Origin: Rubrivivax sp. A210
Lineage (GTDB): Bacteria > Pseudomonadota > Gammaproteobacteria > Burkholderiales > Burkholderiaceae_C
Assembly: GCF_904426505.1 (NCBI RefSeq)
Contig: NZ_CAJGBN010000012.1
Location: forward strand, 248,001-312,000
Direction: 5' to 3'
Length of the DNA: 64,000 bases
Notes under the pieces: model-generated
The model's database searches: none
What the model saw: only the letters and a program-made list of their open reading frames with translations
Told to the model about the DNA's origin: nothing
Shown here: piece after piece, positions 29,981-38,643 of the stretch
How positions within the stretch are numbered: position 1 is the stretch's first letter
Layout: each line of letters begins with the position of its first letter
Made by a program: the position numbers and the translations under genes

Positions 29981-30805
29981 ATGAGCGTCTTCGACGAGCC
30001 CAAGATCGACTGCCACTGCCATGTGCTGGACCCGGCGCGCTTTGCCTATGCGCCCGAGGTGGCCTACCGCCCGGCCGGCCAGGAGATCGCGCCGCTGGCG
30101 CAGTACCTGCAGGTGATGGGGGCCTACGGCATCCGGCACGCGCTGATGGTGGGGCCCAACTCCGGCTACAACCTCGACAACCGCTGCCTGCTCGACGCTT
30201 TGGCCCAGGGCCAGGGCCGTTTCAAGGGCATCGCGGTGCTGGCGCTGGACACGCCGCGCGACGAGCTGCTGGCGCTGCGCGAGCAAGGCATGGTCGGCGT
30301 CGCCTTCAACGCCACCGTCAATGGCACAGCCTTCTACCAGGGCGGCGGCCCGCTGCTGAAGATGCTGGCCGAGTTGGACATGCTGCTGTCGCTGCAGGTC
30401 GAGCACGGCCAGCTGATCGACCTGCTGCCGCTGCTGGAGCAAAGCCAGGTGCGCGTGCTGATCGACCACGGCGGCCGCCCCGCCCCCGGCGGCGGCGTCG
30501 CCCAGCCGGGCTTCCAGGCGTTGCTGCGGCTGGCGCGCGGCGGGCGCGCCGCGGTCAAGCTCTCGGGCTACCAGAAGTTCTCGACCGAGGCGCCGCCCTA
30601 TGCCGACACGCGGCCCTTCATCGAGGCCCTGCTGGAAGCCTATACGCTGGACGCCTGCCTGTGGGCCAGCGACTGGCCCTTTCTGCGCGCGCCACAGCGG
30701 CTGGATGTGGGCCCGCTGCTGCGCCAGGTGGAACGCCTGCTGCCCGAGGCCGCAGATCGCCGCAAGCTGTTCTGGGACACGCCGAGGCGCTGGCTGGGGT
30801 TCTGA
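29981..30805 (+). CDS. Metal-dependent hydrolase, LigI-like (2-pyrone-4,6-dicarboxylate lactonase family)
   Basis: 274 aa TIM-barrel amidohydrolase of the short type: KIDCHCHVLDPARF at the N-terminus (HxH motif), IDHGGRPAPGGG in the middle, AVKLSGYQKFS, and CLWASDWPFLR with the conserved Asp near the end, then KLFWDTPRRWLGF. Members of this family open lactones in lignin-type aromatic breakdown or act on related cyclic acids. Cytoplasmic. It is the third gene of the LysR-linked operon. The exact lactone is not determined. Confidence 0.85.
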   Translation: MSVFDEPKIDCHCHVLDPARFAYAPEVAYRPAGQEIAPLAQYLQVMGAYGIRHALMVGPNSGYNLDNRCLLDALAQGQGRFKGIAVLALDTPRDELLALREQGMVGVAFNATVNGTAFYQGGGPLLKMLAELDMLLSLQVEHGQLIDLLPLLEQSQVRVLIDHGGRPAPGGGVAQPGFQALLRLARGGRAAVKLSGYQKFSTEAPPYADTRPFIEALLEAYTLDACLWASDWPFLRAPQRLDVGPLLRQVERLLPEAADRRKLFWDTPRRWLGF

Positions 30806-30809
30806 GAAT

Positions 30810-31334
30810 TCAGCGCTTGCCGCCGCGACGGGATTCCCATTCCCACAGCGCGGCGCGGGCCCGCGCCAGGTGCTCGGGCCGTTCGCTGCGCGCCAGATGC
30901 AGGTAACTGCGCATGGCGCCAGTGGCCATCGCGACATCGCCCTCGGCCTCCCAGGCCAGGGCCAGGCCGTAATAGGCGTTGGCGAGGTCGGGACGCAGCT
31001 CGATGGCACCCTCGAAGAAGGCGCGCGCCTGCCGCGGGCGCGCCAGGCCCAGCAGGGCATAGCCCATGTTGGCGTGAGCCTCGGGCAGGCGGGGCGCCAG
31101 CGTCAGCACGCGGTTCAGCGCGGTGGCGGCATGCTCGTATTGGCGTGCGTGCAGCATCACCACGGCCTGCTCGAAGCGCTGCGTGACCTCGGCCTCTTGG
31201 GGCCACTTCGGTGTGGCGGCAGGCTCCGACGCCAGCGGCGCCGGCGGGCGCTGGTCGAGCCAGACGCCGCCCAGCAGCACCGCCGCCAGGGTCAGCAGCG
31301 CACCGGCGCGGCGGCGGTCGCGGCCTGCCTTCAT
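30810..31334 (-). CDS. TPR protein, last gene of the cytochrome operon
   Basis: 174 aa from ATG 31334 (GAAAGGG 6 bases upstream; ATG 31355 would overlap ccsA). N-terminal uncleaved helix (about 9-24), then three TPRs: HARQYEHAATALNRVLTLAP, EAHANMGYALLGLARPRQA, NAYYGLALAWEAEGDVAMA. Anchored in the membrane with the TPR domain in the periplasm. Directly after ccsA, it resembles the TPR modules that hold apocytochromes for haem lyase (as in CcmI/NrfG), which fits its place. It converges on the lactonase gene with only 4 bases between them. Confidence 0.8.
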   Translation of the reverse strand: MKAGRDRRRAGALLTLAAVLLGGVWLDQRPPAPLASEPAATPKWPQEAEVTQRFEQAVVMLHARQYEHAATALNRVLTLAPRLPEAHANMGYALLGLARPRQARAFFEGAIELRPDLANAYYGLALAWEAEGDVAMATGAMRSYLHLARSERPEHLARARAALWEWESRRGGKR

Positions 31335-31344
31335 GTCGGCCCTT

Positions 31345-32130
31345 TCATATCGCACCCTTGTGCGGCGCCACGCTGATGAAGGGCACGCCGAAGAAGGTGA
31401 GGAAGGCGACCACGAAAACCCCGGCCAGCGCCAGGCCGAAGGCCGCCGGCGTGGGCCGCAGCGCGGAGCGCGCGTGCAGGGCCGCGGCCAGCGCCAGCCA
31501 GGTGACGAAGGCCCAGCTCTCCAGCGGATCCCACGACCAGTAGCGGCCCCAGGCGTCCTGGGCCCAGACCGCGCCGACGATGAGCATCAGCGACTCGAAA
31601 ACGAAGGCGGCGCCGGCAAAGCGGTGGGCCAGCTCGTCGCAGCGGCGGTCTTCCGGCGCCTGGGCGAAGGCCTGGCGGCCCCAGGCCCAGCGGCGCAACC
31701 CCGGCACGGCGCCCATCGCCAGCGCCACCAGCAGCAGACCCAGGAAGAGCTTGCCGACCACGGTGTGCAGGTACAGCAGCACGGTGTCGTAGGTGGCCGG
31801 AAAGTGGCCCGGGCGGGCATCGGCCAGCAGCAGCCAGACCGCCATCAGCGCCAGCACCGGCGCTGCCGCCAGCAGCGTGGAGCGCACCTCGCGCACGGCC
31901 CAGGCCGAGAGCGTGGCCACCAGGGCCAGGCTCCAGAGATTGGAGCTGAGGATCTCGTACATGGTGGTGAAAGGCCCATGGCCCAGGGCCTGCCAGCGCT
32001 GGGCCAGCGACAGCGTGTGCAGCAGCAGGGCCGCAGCGAGCGCCGCGCCGCCAAGGTGGCGCCAGCGCAGGCCGCCCAGCGACGCCGCATAGCAGGCCAG
32101 CGCCGCGCGCAGCATCAAGGCCTCATCCAT
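31345..32130 (-). CDS. ccsA: Cytochrome c biogenesis protein CcsA (System II haem handling)
   Basis: 261 aa, about eight membrane helices. The haem-binding WWD-type motif reads WGRYWSWDPLESWAFVTWL; flanking His residues lie in LHTLSL, YLHTVVGK and HRFAGAAF. CcsA with ResB exports and attaches haem to CXXCH motifs in System II. It overlaps the 3' end of resB by 8 bases and is encoded in the same unit as the multihaem cytochromes, so it is probably dedicated to them. Confidence 0.9.
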   Translation of the reverse strand: MDEALMLRAALACYAASLGGLRWRHLGGAALAAALLLHTLSLAQRWQALGHGPFTTMYEILSSNLWSLALVATLSAWAVREVRSTLLAAAPVLALMAVWLLLADARPGHFPATYDTVLLYLHTVVGKLFLGLLLVALAMGAVPGLRRWAWGRQAFAQAPEDRRCDELAHRFAGAAFVFESLMLIVGAVWAQDAWGRYWSWDPLESWAFVTWLALAAALHARSALRPTPAAFGLALAGVFVVAFLTFFGVPFISVAPHKGAI

Positions 32131-33112
32131 CGGCCAGCCCGGTGCGCAGGGGCGCGGCTGCGGCGGCCCGCGTGTGCGGCCAGAAGCGCTGCAGGTAGTG
32201 GGCCGCGAGCGCCAGTGCCGCCAGCAGGCTGGCGGCCAGCAACCAGGGCAGGGCCGGGTCGTAGGCGACGCGGTAACCCATCCAGGTGCGCATCTCCTCG
32301 AAGACCAGGCGCCCCCCGGGCAAAGCCAGGGCCTGACCCGGAAGCAGTTCGGCGCGCGCCTCGCCCACGCGCACGACGAGGCGGTACTGGCGCGGCAGGC
32401 GGAACTGGGCCGCCGCGTCGGGCGCGATCAGGGTCTCGTCGATCTGCAGCATCACCCAGGCTTCGCGGCCATCGGGCAGGGCCCAGGCGCGCGACTGGCG
32501 CAGCTCGTGCATCGGATAGCTGGGCAGGTGGACGGCGCCGCGCAGCGGCTCGCCGGCTGCGGGCTCCCAGCGCAGCAGCGGCGCGAAGCCCTTGTTCGAG
32601 CTGGTATAGAAGCGGTGGCCGTCCAGCACCAGCGGCCGGTGGTCGCCGATCACGCCGCGCTGCGGCCGGCCTTGCTCGTCCTGCCAGGCCACAGTGTTGC
32701 GCGTGGCCCCGCGCTGGCGGCCGGGCGCGTAGTCGATCTCGAAGCCTTCGTGGCGGAAGGACAGGCGCTGCAGGCGGTCGACGTGCAGTGCCCCGGCTTC
32801 GCGGTCGAGCAGACTGCCGTCGAAGGGCTCGCCCTGGGTCAGCTCGAAGCGGCCGTCGAGCGCGGTGAGCCGCCCCACCGCCACCAGCACGGCCAGCGCC
32901 AGCAGGGCCAGATGCGCCACCAGCAGCGGCAGCTGGCGGCGAAAGGCCGGATGCAGCACCACCGCCACCAGCAGGTTCAGCGACAGCAGGCTGATCACCA
33001 GCGCCAGCGGCCACCAGGCCGGCCTGACGAGTACCACCGCGGCCATCAAGCCCAGCAGGGCCAGCGTGCTGCGCGTCGACCCGAAGTGGGTACTCAACTT
33101 CCGAAGCGTCAT
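32123..33112 (-). CDS. resB: ResB-like cytochrome c biogenesis protein
   Basis: 329 aa from the ATGA overlap with the 11-haem cytochrome gene. Three N-terminal helices (about 15-75), a 190-residue periplasmic domain (DGRFELTQGEPFDGSL onward) and a C-terminal helix (WLLAASLLAALALAAHYL). Membrane layout and order resB-ccsA fit System II. The protein is shorter than the common 450-700 aa ResB, so a lineage-specific short form is likely. Confidence 0.85.
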   Translation of the reverse strand: MTLRKLSTHFGSTRSTLALLGLMAAVVLVRPAWWPLALVISLLSLNLLVAVVLHPAFRRQLPLLVAHLALLALAVLVAVGRLTALDGRFELTQGEPFDGSLLDREAGALHVDRLQRLSFRHEGFEIDYAPGRQRGATRNTVAWQDEQGRPQRGVIGDHRPLVLDGHRFYTSSNKGFAPLLRWEPAAGEPLRGAVHLPSYPMHELRQSRAWALPDGREAWVMLQIDETLIAPDAAAQFRLPRQYRLVVRVGEARAELLPGQALALPGGRLVFEEMRTWMGYRVAYDPALPWLLAASLLAALALAAHYLQRFWPHTRAAAAAPLRTGLADG

Positions 33113-35679
33113 GGCGGATTGCTGCAGACGTTCTTCATCCAGTCCTTGCCATTGATCGTCTCGTTGCCATTGGTGCCGAAAGTGAGCGCCGAGTTGTTGC
33201 TGCCGCAGTTGGTGTCGGTCCAGTTGCCGCTGGTGGCGAAGGTGCGCACCTTGAGCTTGGCGTTCATGTAGTACGGCTCCTGGTTGAACGCCTGGCCCGA
33301 TGCGTTGTAGCGCCACTCGCGGTTGCCGCCGGCAGGCTGGCCGGCTTCCTCGCCAACGTCGTTGAGGTTGACCAGCAGCGCCTTGTTCTTCCAGCCGTGC
33401 GGCACGGCCACATGGCACCAGTTGCAGCGGATGCGGCCGATCTTGTCGGTGTGATAAGCGTGCAGGTTGCCGCGGCCGCTGGGCTGGAAGAAGCCGGTGG
33501 TGCCGCCGCCATTGCGGTCGGCATAGGTGTTCTGGTCGTGGCACTTGAAGCACAGCGTATTGGCCGTGCCCGAGCCCGCGGTGTTGTTCCACAGGCCCTT
33601 GAGCAGGAAGTTGTTCTGCGAGCCGTGCGGCCCCCAGGGCGAGCCGTTCTCGCCGCCGGGTGGCACGACGCTGGTGGCGGCGGTGTTCTCGCCATGGCAG
33701 TCGCTGCAGTACATGGTCTGGGTGCCGACCGCGTTGCTCCAGGGCGAGCGGAAGGCGTTGGCGCCCGCGCCGTTGCGGCCGGTGGCGCCCATCACCGGGT
33801 GCCAGCCGCGGTGGTTGTTGGTGGCGTAGTTGGAGCCGGCGCCCGAGGTCGGCTTGGTGCCCTCGCCCTGGTGGGTGACGGGGGCCTGGAATTCCTTGGC
33901 CTGGTTGGTGTAGATGGTGAGGTTGTTGCTGCCCGCGGGCGTACCGCCCAGCCGCCCCAGCGCCGGCCGGTTGCCGGCCGGGTAGAGGTTGTTGTCGGCG
34001 TAGCCGAAGTCGCTGTGGCACTTCAGGCAGACCTGGTACTCGCGCGTCACATAGGGCTGGGTGACCGCGGTGCTGGGGTTGGTGCCGGGGTCACCGCGCT
34101 TGACCGTGTAGCTGTTGGGCAGCACCTGGAACGAGGTGCTGGCATAGACCGGCTCCACGCCCCAGGAGCCGCGCAGCACGCCCGAGGCGAGGTTGCTGTG
34201 GGTGTAGCCGGCGGCCTCGTCGTGGCGATGGGTGCCGGCGGCCTCGGGCACGCTGGGGTCGCTGTTGAAGAGGCGGTTCTTGATCACGCGGTGCGGGTTG
34301 TGGCAGTCGGTGCACTCGGCGTGGCGCAGGGCGAGGGTGGCCTTGGGCTCCATGCCGTCGGCGCCACAGCGGTTGGTGGCGGTGCTGCAGTCGATGCTGC
34401 CGTCGTTGTAGTTGGCCGAGATGTCGTGCGTTTCGGTGGCGCCGCCCTGCTCGGCGGTGGTGATGGGCATGCGGATGCCCAGGCCGAAGGCGCTTTCGAT
34501 ATTGGGCACCTGGGTCACATTGGCCAGCGCCGAGCGCGCGCCCGTGGTGTGGCACTGGTAGCAGGTGTTCTCCAGCGCCGGATTGCCGCCCTGGCGCGCC
34601 GCCAGCGGGTTGCCGCCCGGCAGCGCGCCGTCGGTGCCTTCGCGGGTGAGGCGGCGCGCGCCCTGCACCGTGTGGGTGTCGTGGCAGTTCAGGCAGGACG
34701 CCTTCCACACTGGCTGCGCCGGCGGAAACTCGCGCAGCGTGGCCGAGGCGTCGCGGTAGGTCTCGTCGGCAACGCTGGGGTTGGCGTGGGCCGAGAAGGC
34801 CCAGATGCCCATGCTGCCGTTCTTGTCGTGGCAGCTCAGGCAGACGATGTCGCTGGCGGCATTGAAACTGGCCGTCGGCGTGGCTTCCTGGAAGCGTTGA
34901 GCACGCAGGAATTTCTGATTGCCCTTGCTGGCATCGAGTTCGCGGATGTGGGGGTCGTGGCAGCTGGCGCACTGAACCTGGCCGACGCCGCCATTGCCGG
35001 TGGCCTCCAGCGGCATCAGCGGCTTGAGCGCCGGTGAGCGCACGCCGACCACGCTGCCGCTGCCGGCCGGCCAGCGCTGCTGGGCGTCGACCGCGCGCAA
35101 CTCGCCGTCACGCGCGGCCAGGGCGGCATTGAAGGTCACCGAAATCGGGTGGTCGTTGCGCAGGTCGGTGCCCAGGAAGCGCGTGAAGCCGGTGCTCGTG
35201 CCCTCGCCCGCCGGCATCACGCCGCCGGGGCCGGTGCCGGTCATCTGGATCGTGGCATTGCTCTGGCCATTGAGCACGTTGACGCTGCCGATGGCCAGGG
35301 TGCCGTCGTGGCAGGACAGGCAGAGCTTGGAACTGCCGCCAGGCTGGTTGTTGAAGCCGTCGGCGATGTACTGCGCGTCCAGCGAGCTTGAGGTGTAGGG
35401 CGTGTAGGTGGCGCCGGCCGGCACGCGGCGGTTCCACAGCGGCGCCCGCATTGCGGCGCCGCCCTGGTCAGCCTGGGTGGCCCCGTGGGGCGTGTGGCAG
35501 AAGACGCAGACCTCGCTGGTGCCGCCGGGCGTGGCGGCATGGGTGGCGAAGGCGCCGCTGGTCGAGAGGTTGTGGCGCGTGCCGCGCACGTCGGAGACGC
35601 GCTGTGCGTCGGCCATGTGGGCGGGCAGGCAGGCCAGCACGACGATGAGGGCGGCCATCAGCCGCAACGGCGCAAACAT
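33109..35679 (-). CDS. Undecahaem (11 CXXCH) OmcE-module cytochrome
   Basis: 856 aa from ATG 35679, with signal peptide ending near MADAQ. Eleven CXXCH motifs: CVFCH, CLSCH, CASCH, CLSCH, CLNCH, CYQCH, CTDCH, CLKCH, CSDCH, CFKCH, CNWCH. The first 220 residues copy the layout of the 4- and 5-haem proteins (GTRHNL, CVFCHTPHG, LWNRR, CLSCHDGT, DLRNDHP, CASCHDPH), then eight further haems follow. Non-haem histidines are numerous enough for bis-His ligation. Probably an outer-face or extracellular electron carrier. Overlaps resB (ATGA) and the NHL gene upstream (TGATG). Confidence 0.9.
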   Translation of the reverse strand: MFAPLRLMAALIVVLACLPAHMADAQRVSDVRGTRHNLSTSGAFATHAATPGGTSEVCVFCHTPHGATQADQGGAAMRAPLWNRRVPAGATYTPYTSSSLDAQYIADGFNNQPGGSSKLCLSCHDGTLAIGSVNVLNGQSNATIQMTGTGPGGVMPAGEGTSTGFTRFLGTDLRNDHPISVTFNAALAARDGELRAVDAQQRWPAGSGSVVGVRSPALKPLMPLEATGNGGVGQVQCASCHDPHIRELDASKGNQKFLRAQRFQEATPTASFNAASDIVCLSCHDKNGSMGIWAFSAHANPSVADETYRDASATLREFPPAQPVWKASCLNCHDTHTVQGARRLTREGTDGALPGGNPLAARQGGNPALENTCYQCHTTGARSALANVTQVPNIESAFGLGIRMPITTAEQGGATETHDISANYNDGSIDCSTATNRCGADGMEPKATLALRHAECTDCHNPHRVIKNRLFNSDPSVPEAAGTHRHDEAAGYTHSNLASGVLRGSWGVEPVYASTSFQVLPNSYTVKRGDPGTNPSTAVTQPYVTREYQVCLKCHSDFGYADNNLYPAGNRPALGRLGGTPAGSNNLTIYTNQAKEFQAPVTHQGEGTKPTSGAGSNYATNNHRGWHPVMGATGRNGAGANAFRSPWSNAVGTQTMYCSDCHGENTAATSVVPPGGENGSPWGPHGSQNNFLLKGLWNNTAGSGTANTLCFKCHDQNTYADRNGGGTTGFFQPSGRGNLHAYHTDKIGRIRCNWCHVAVPHGWKNKALLVNLNDVGEEAGQPAGGNREWRYNASGQAFNQEPYYMNAKLKVRTFATSGNWTDTNCGSNNSALTFGTNGNETINGKDWMKNVCSNPP

Positions 35680-36743
35680 CAACCACCCCCCAGAAACTGG
35701 AACAGCACGACGCGGCCATTGAACATGTCGGCCACATGGACGCGGTTGCGCGCGTCCACCCACACACCGGACGGCAGGTAGAAGCGCCCGGTGGCGGTGC
35801 CGGTGCCGCCGATGGGCAGCAGGAACTCGCCCTGGGCCGAGTAGACCAGCAGGCTGTCGTAGTAAGACTCGATGACGTAGACATTGCCTTCGCCGTCGAC
35901 GGCCACGCCCTTGGGCCGCACCAGGTTGCCGATGAAGAGGCCGCGGCTGCCCAGCTTGCGCTGCAGCAGCTGGCCGTCGGCGGCAAAGACCTGGATGCGG
36001 TTGTTGAGGGTGTCGGTGACGTAGAGCTCGCCCTGGGCCCAGGCCAGGTAGGTGGGGTAGTTGAACTCGCCGTCGCCGTCGCCGCGGCGGCCTATCACCT
36101 GCAGCAGTTCGCCGGCGTCGCTGAAAACCTTGATGTCGTGGGCATAGGTGTCGGCCACGTAGAGCCGGCCCAGGACCGGGTCGCGCGCCAGCCCGGTGGG
36201 GCGCTGCAGCAGGCCGGCACCGATGCGCGCCAGCGGCTGGCCCTGTCGGTCGAGCACGAAGACCGCACCCAGTTCGGCGTCGGCGACGAAGACGCGGTCG
36301 GCAGCCAGCGCCAGGCCACTGGGCGAGACGAAGCGCCGGGCGCCATCGGCCTGGTCCCACAGCAGCAGCTCGCCCGCCTTCTCGTCGAAGACGAAGACGG
36401 CCTGGCGGCTGGTGTCGCTGACATAAAGGCGCCCGGCGTCGTCGCCGATCACCGCGGCCGGGCGTTGCAGCACGGTGGGGGCCTCGCCGCCCTCGTCGAG
36501 GCCGGCCACCCAGCGGCCAAAGCGCGTGAGCGCACCGCGCGCTGCGTTGTCGCTGCGGAAATTGGGCTCGCCGGTGAGGGTGCCGGTGTAGGCGTAGCGC
36601 GGCACCTCGGGCTCGGCCGGCCACAGCAGGCGCCGGCCCTCGGGCGCGTCGTCCATGCCGTAGTGCAGCTGGCCGCGCACCGGCCCGCCGCTGGCGCAGG
36701 CGGCCAGCAGCAGCACCAGACCGATGGCGAGCAAGGCCCTCAT
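35679..36743 (-). CDS. NHL-repeat lipoprotein
   Basis: 354 aa. Lipobox LLAACA (Cys16) and no Asp at +2, so outer-membrane sorting is expected. Six-bladed NHL propeller from about residue 75: LYVSDTSRQAVFVFD, RVFVADAELGAVFVLD, LYVADTYAHDIKVFS, LYVTDTLNNRIQVFA, VYVIESYYDSLLVYS, VHVADMFNGRVVLFQ. NHL proteins are scaffolds and are regular neighbours of multihaem cytochrome genes. It begins 3 bases inside the upstream lipoprotein gene and ends overlapping the 11-haem gene, so it is probably made in step with it. Confidence 0.88.
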   Translation of the reverse strand: MRALLAIGLVLLLAACASGGPVRGQLHYGMDDAPEGRRLLWPAEPEVPRYAYTGTLTGEPNFRSDNAARGALTRFGRWVAGLDEGGEAPTVLQRPAAVIGDDAGRLYVSDTSRQAVFVFDEKAGELLLWDQADGARRFVSPSGLALAADRVFVADAELGAVFVLDRQGQPLARIGAGLLQRPTGLARDPVLGRLYVADTYAHDIKVFSDAGELLQVIGRRGDGDGEFNYPTYLAWAQGELYVTDTLNNRIQVFAADGQLLQRKLGSRGLFIGNLVRPKGVAVDGEGNVYVIESYYDSLLVYSAQGEFLLPIGGTGTATGRFYLPSGVWVDARNRVHVADMFNGRVVLFQFLGGG

Positions 36744-37702
36744 GGTTCGCGGTCGTGCATGAAAGAGTGCACCACGACCTGGGCGCCGACGGCGTCGCTG
36801 ACGGCCAACATCATGGCGTCGACGGCGATGCCTGCAATCTGCTGCACGCCCAGCTCGGCCGCCGACCAGCGCCAGGCCGGGCCGTCCTCGCGCAGGCGAA
36901 GCACGGCGTTGTCGAATGCGTCGTGGACATAGACGCGCTCAAGCCGGTCGACCGCCAGCGCCACCGGCTGGCGCAGATCGCCCATGCCCAGGCTGCGCAG
37001 CACGCGGCCCTCGCGCGTGACGCGGTGCACCGCGCCAGCGCTGCGGTCGAGCACGAAGAGACCGTTCTTGGCCATCGCCAGGCCGTCGACGCCGGTGATG
37101 CGGCGGCCACCGTCGGCCTCGGGCGCCACCAGGCGCAGCAGCGAGCCGGCGCCGCGCTGCTCGGACCATTGCGCGCCCAGGCCGTCGGCCAGCAGCAGCG
37201 TGAGGCCGCCATCGGCCAGCGCCAGCGCCACCGGGGAGGTGTTGATGTTGCCGGCGCGGTGGGTCTGCAGCAGACGGCCGTCGCGGCCGAAGCGCAGCAC
37301 GGCGCGCGAAACCGGGTCCAGCACCCAGGCCGAGAGATCGCTGCCCAGGGCCAGCGCTGTGCCGGGGCCCAGGGGCGCGCCGGCGATGCCGCTCATCGAC
37401 TGCGAGGCGAGGTCGGCGCGCCAGAGGCGGCCACTGCCCAGATCGGCCACCAGCAATTCGACGCCGCGCAGAGCGATCGCACCCGGCCGCGTCCAGCGCA
37501 CGTAGGCGCCGCCGGGCAGGCGCGGCAAGGCGCCGGGCTGGGGTGGCTCGGGCGCCAGGTAGCCGCCCTGCAGCGTGCGCCAAAGCTGGGGCCGGCCGAG
37601 GCGGGCGGGCTCGGCCTTGCGCTCGGCCGCCGGGCGATCACCGCCCGGGCTGCTGGCGCAACCGGCCAGCACCGAGGCTGCCAGGAAGCTGCGGCGCCGC
37701 AT
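36740..37702 (-). CDS. Propeller lipoprotein, divergent NHL type
   Basis: 320 aa. N-terminus MRRRSFLAASVLAGC has a lipobox (Cys15) and an RR pair that looks Tat-like. Blades are less regular than in the neighbour: ELLVADLGSGRLWRAD, AWVLDPVSRAVLRFG, LFVLDRSAGAVHRVT, VYVHDAFDNAVLRLR. One GC-rich gene pair with the NHL lipoprotein downstream (ATGA overlap). Outer-membrane-attached scaffold or adaptor for the cytochrome chain is my inference. Confidence 0.82.
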   Translation of the reverse strand: MRRRSFLAASVLAGCASSPGGDRPAAERKAEPARLGRPQLWRTLQGGYLAPEPPQPGALPRLPGGAYVRWTRPGAIALRGVELLVADLGSGRLWRADLASQSMSGIAGAPLGPGTALALGSDLSAWVLDPVSRAVLRFGRDGRLLQTHRAGNINTSPVALALADGGLTLLLADGLGAQWSEQRGAGSLLRLVAPEADGGRRITGVDGLAMAKNGLFVLDRSAGAVHRVTREGRVLRSLGMGDLRQPVALAVDRLERVYVHDAFDNAVLRLREDGPAWRWSAAELGVQQIAGIAVDAMMLAVSDAVGAQVVVHSFMHDREP

Positions 37703-37705
37703 CGC

Positions 37706-38074
37706 CTACCAGCGCCCCGGACCGGAGGTCTGGGCACCGCCCTGGATGCCCGCCGGCGTGCCGGGAATGGCCGAGTGGCAGATCTCGCAGCGCTCGGGGC
37801 CCCAGGCAATGGTGTCGTTGTGGCACATGCCGCAGAACTTGCCGTCGATGATGTCGGTCATCAGCACCTCGTTGGCGCCGGCACGCATCTTGAAGCCCAG
37901 TTCGTGGTGGCAGACCTTGCAGCGGAAGCGGATGCGATGGAACCAGTGCGGAAACACCACCGGCCGCATGCCATTGGCGTCCGAGCGCTTGTTGATGACG
38001 ACATCGCCGTATTCAGCATGCAGGATGCCCGGCAGCAGCAAAGCCAGCGCCAGCAGCCAGGCGCCCGTCTTCAC
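37706..38074 (-). CDS. Triheme c7-type cytochrome (type A module)
   Basis: 122 aa with signal peptide (ILHAEYG). Three haem sites CKVCH, CGMCH, CEICH. The module starts EYGDVVINKRSDANGMRPVV and has FPHWFHRIRF before the first haem; together with the His after CKVC-H this supplies three extra histidines for bis-His ligation. It fits the c(7)-type triheme 'nanowire' domain family as I remember it. GTG start overlaps the upstream triheme gene stop. Near-copy of the protein at 41344-41757. Confidence 0.88.
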   Translation of the reverse strand: MKTGAWLLALALLLPGILHAEYGDVVINKRSDANGMRPVVFPHWFHRIRFRCKVCHHELGFKMRAGANEVLMTDIIDGKFCGMCHNDTIAWGPERCEICHSAIPGTPAGIQGGAQTSGPGRW

Positions 38075-38634
38075 GGCGCGGTGCGCCGCGGCAGCGACGA
38101 GTTCGGCACGCTGTGGCAGCGGTTGCACTCGGTGAGCGGAAAGGCCACGGCGCCATGGCACAGGCCGCACTGCTCGCCGTTGAGGATGGCCATCATGCTG
38201 AACTTGTTCGCGCCGGCCTTGGGTTTGAAGAGCACATCGTGGCAGTTGGCGCAATCCAGCCAGAGCGTGTGCTGGCGATGGGGAAAGCGCACCGCCGGCA
38301 TCGAGCCGTTGCGCGAGACGATGATGGCGTCTTCGCGCACCCGCACCTCGGTTTCGGGCAGCAGGTTGGTACGCGGATTGATGGTACCGCTGTCGATGGC
38401 CTTGACCCAGTTGACCATGTTTCCCGCGGTGTCTCGGGGCAGCGTGGCCAGCGCGTCGGCCGGCTGCTGCAGCACCGCGATACCAGGACCGCGCGGATCG
38501 TGCAGGCCGTCCTTCTCGAGCCTGAGCCAGGGCGAGGCTGGCTTGGCGGCCGGCGGTGCGGCGAAGGCGGGGACCATCATCACCAGCAGCAGCAGGGCCG
38601 CCAGGCGGCGCAGGAGCGCGGGGATCCCGGCCAT
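38071..38634 (-). CDS. Triheme cytochrome (type B module)
   Basis: 187 aa with signal peptide ending near PAFAA. Haem sites CANCH, CGLCH, CNRCH. The type B module has GSMPAVRFPHRQHTLWLDC ahead of the first haem, and an N-terminal 100-residue part beginning with GLHDPRGPGIAVLQ that is shared with the tetrahaem fusion at 40337-41347 (ESGIHDPENDM). Periplasmic electron carrier, probably delivering to the outer-membrane conduit. The start is 9 bases below the helical protein gene. Confidence 0.87.
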   Translation of the reverse strand: MAGIPALLRRLAALLLLVMMVPAFAAPPAAKPASPWLRLEKDGLHDPRGPGIAVLQQPADALATLPRDTAGNMVNWVKAIDSGTINPRTNLLPETEVRVREDAIIVSRNGSMPAVRFPHRQHTLWLDCANCHDVLFKPKAGANKFSMMAILNGEQCGLCHGAVAFPLTECNRCHSVPNSSLPRRTAP

Positions 38635-38643
38635 CGTCCACGA

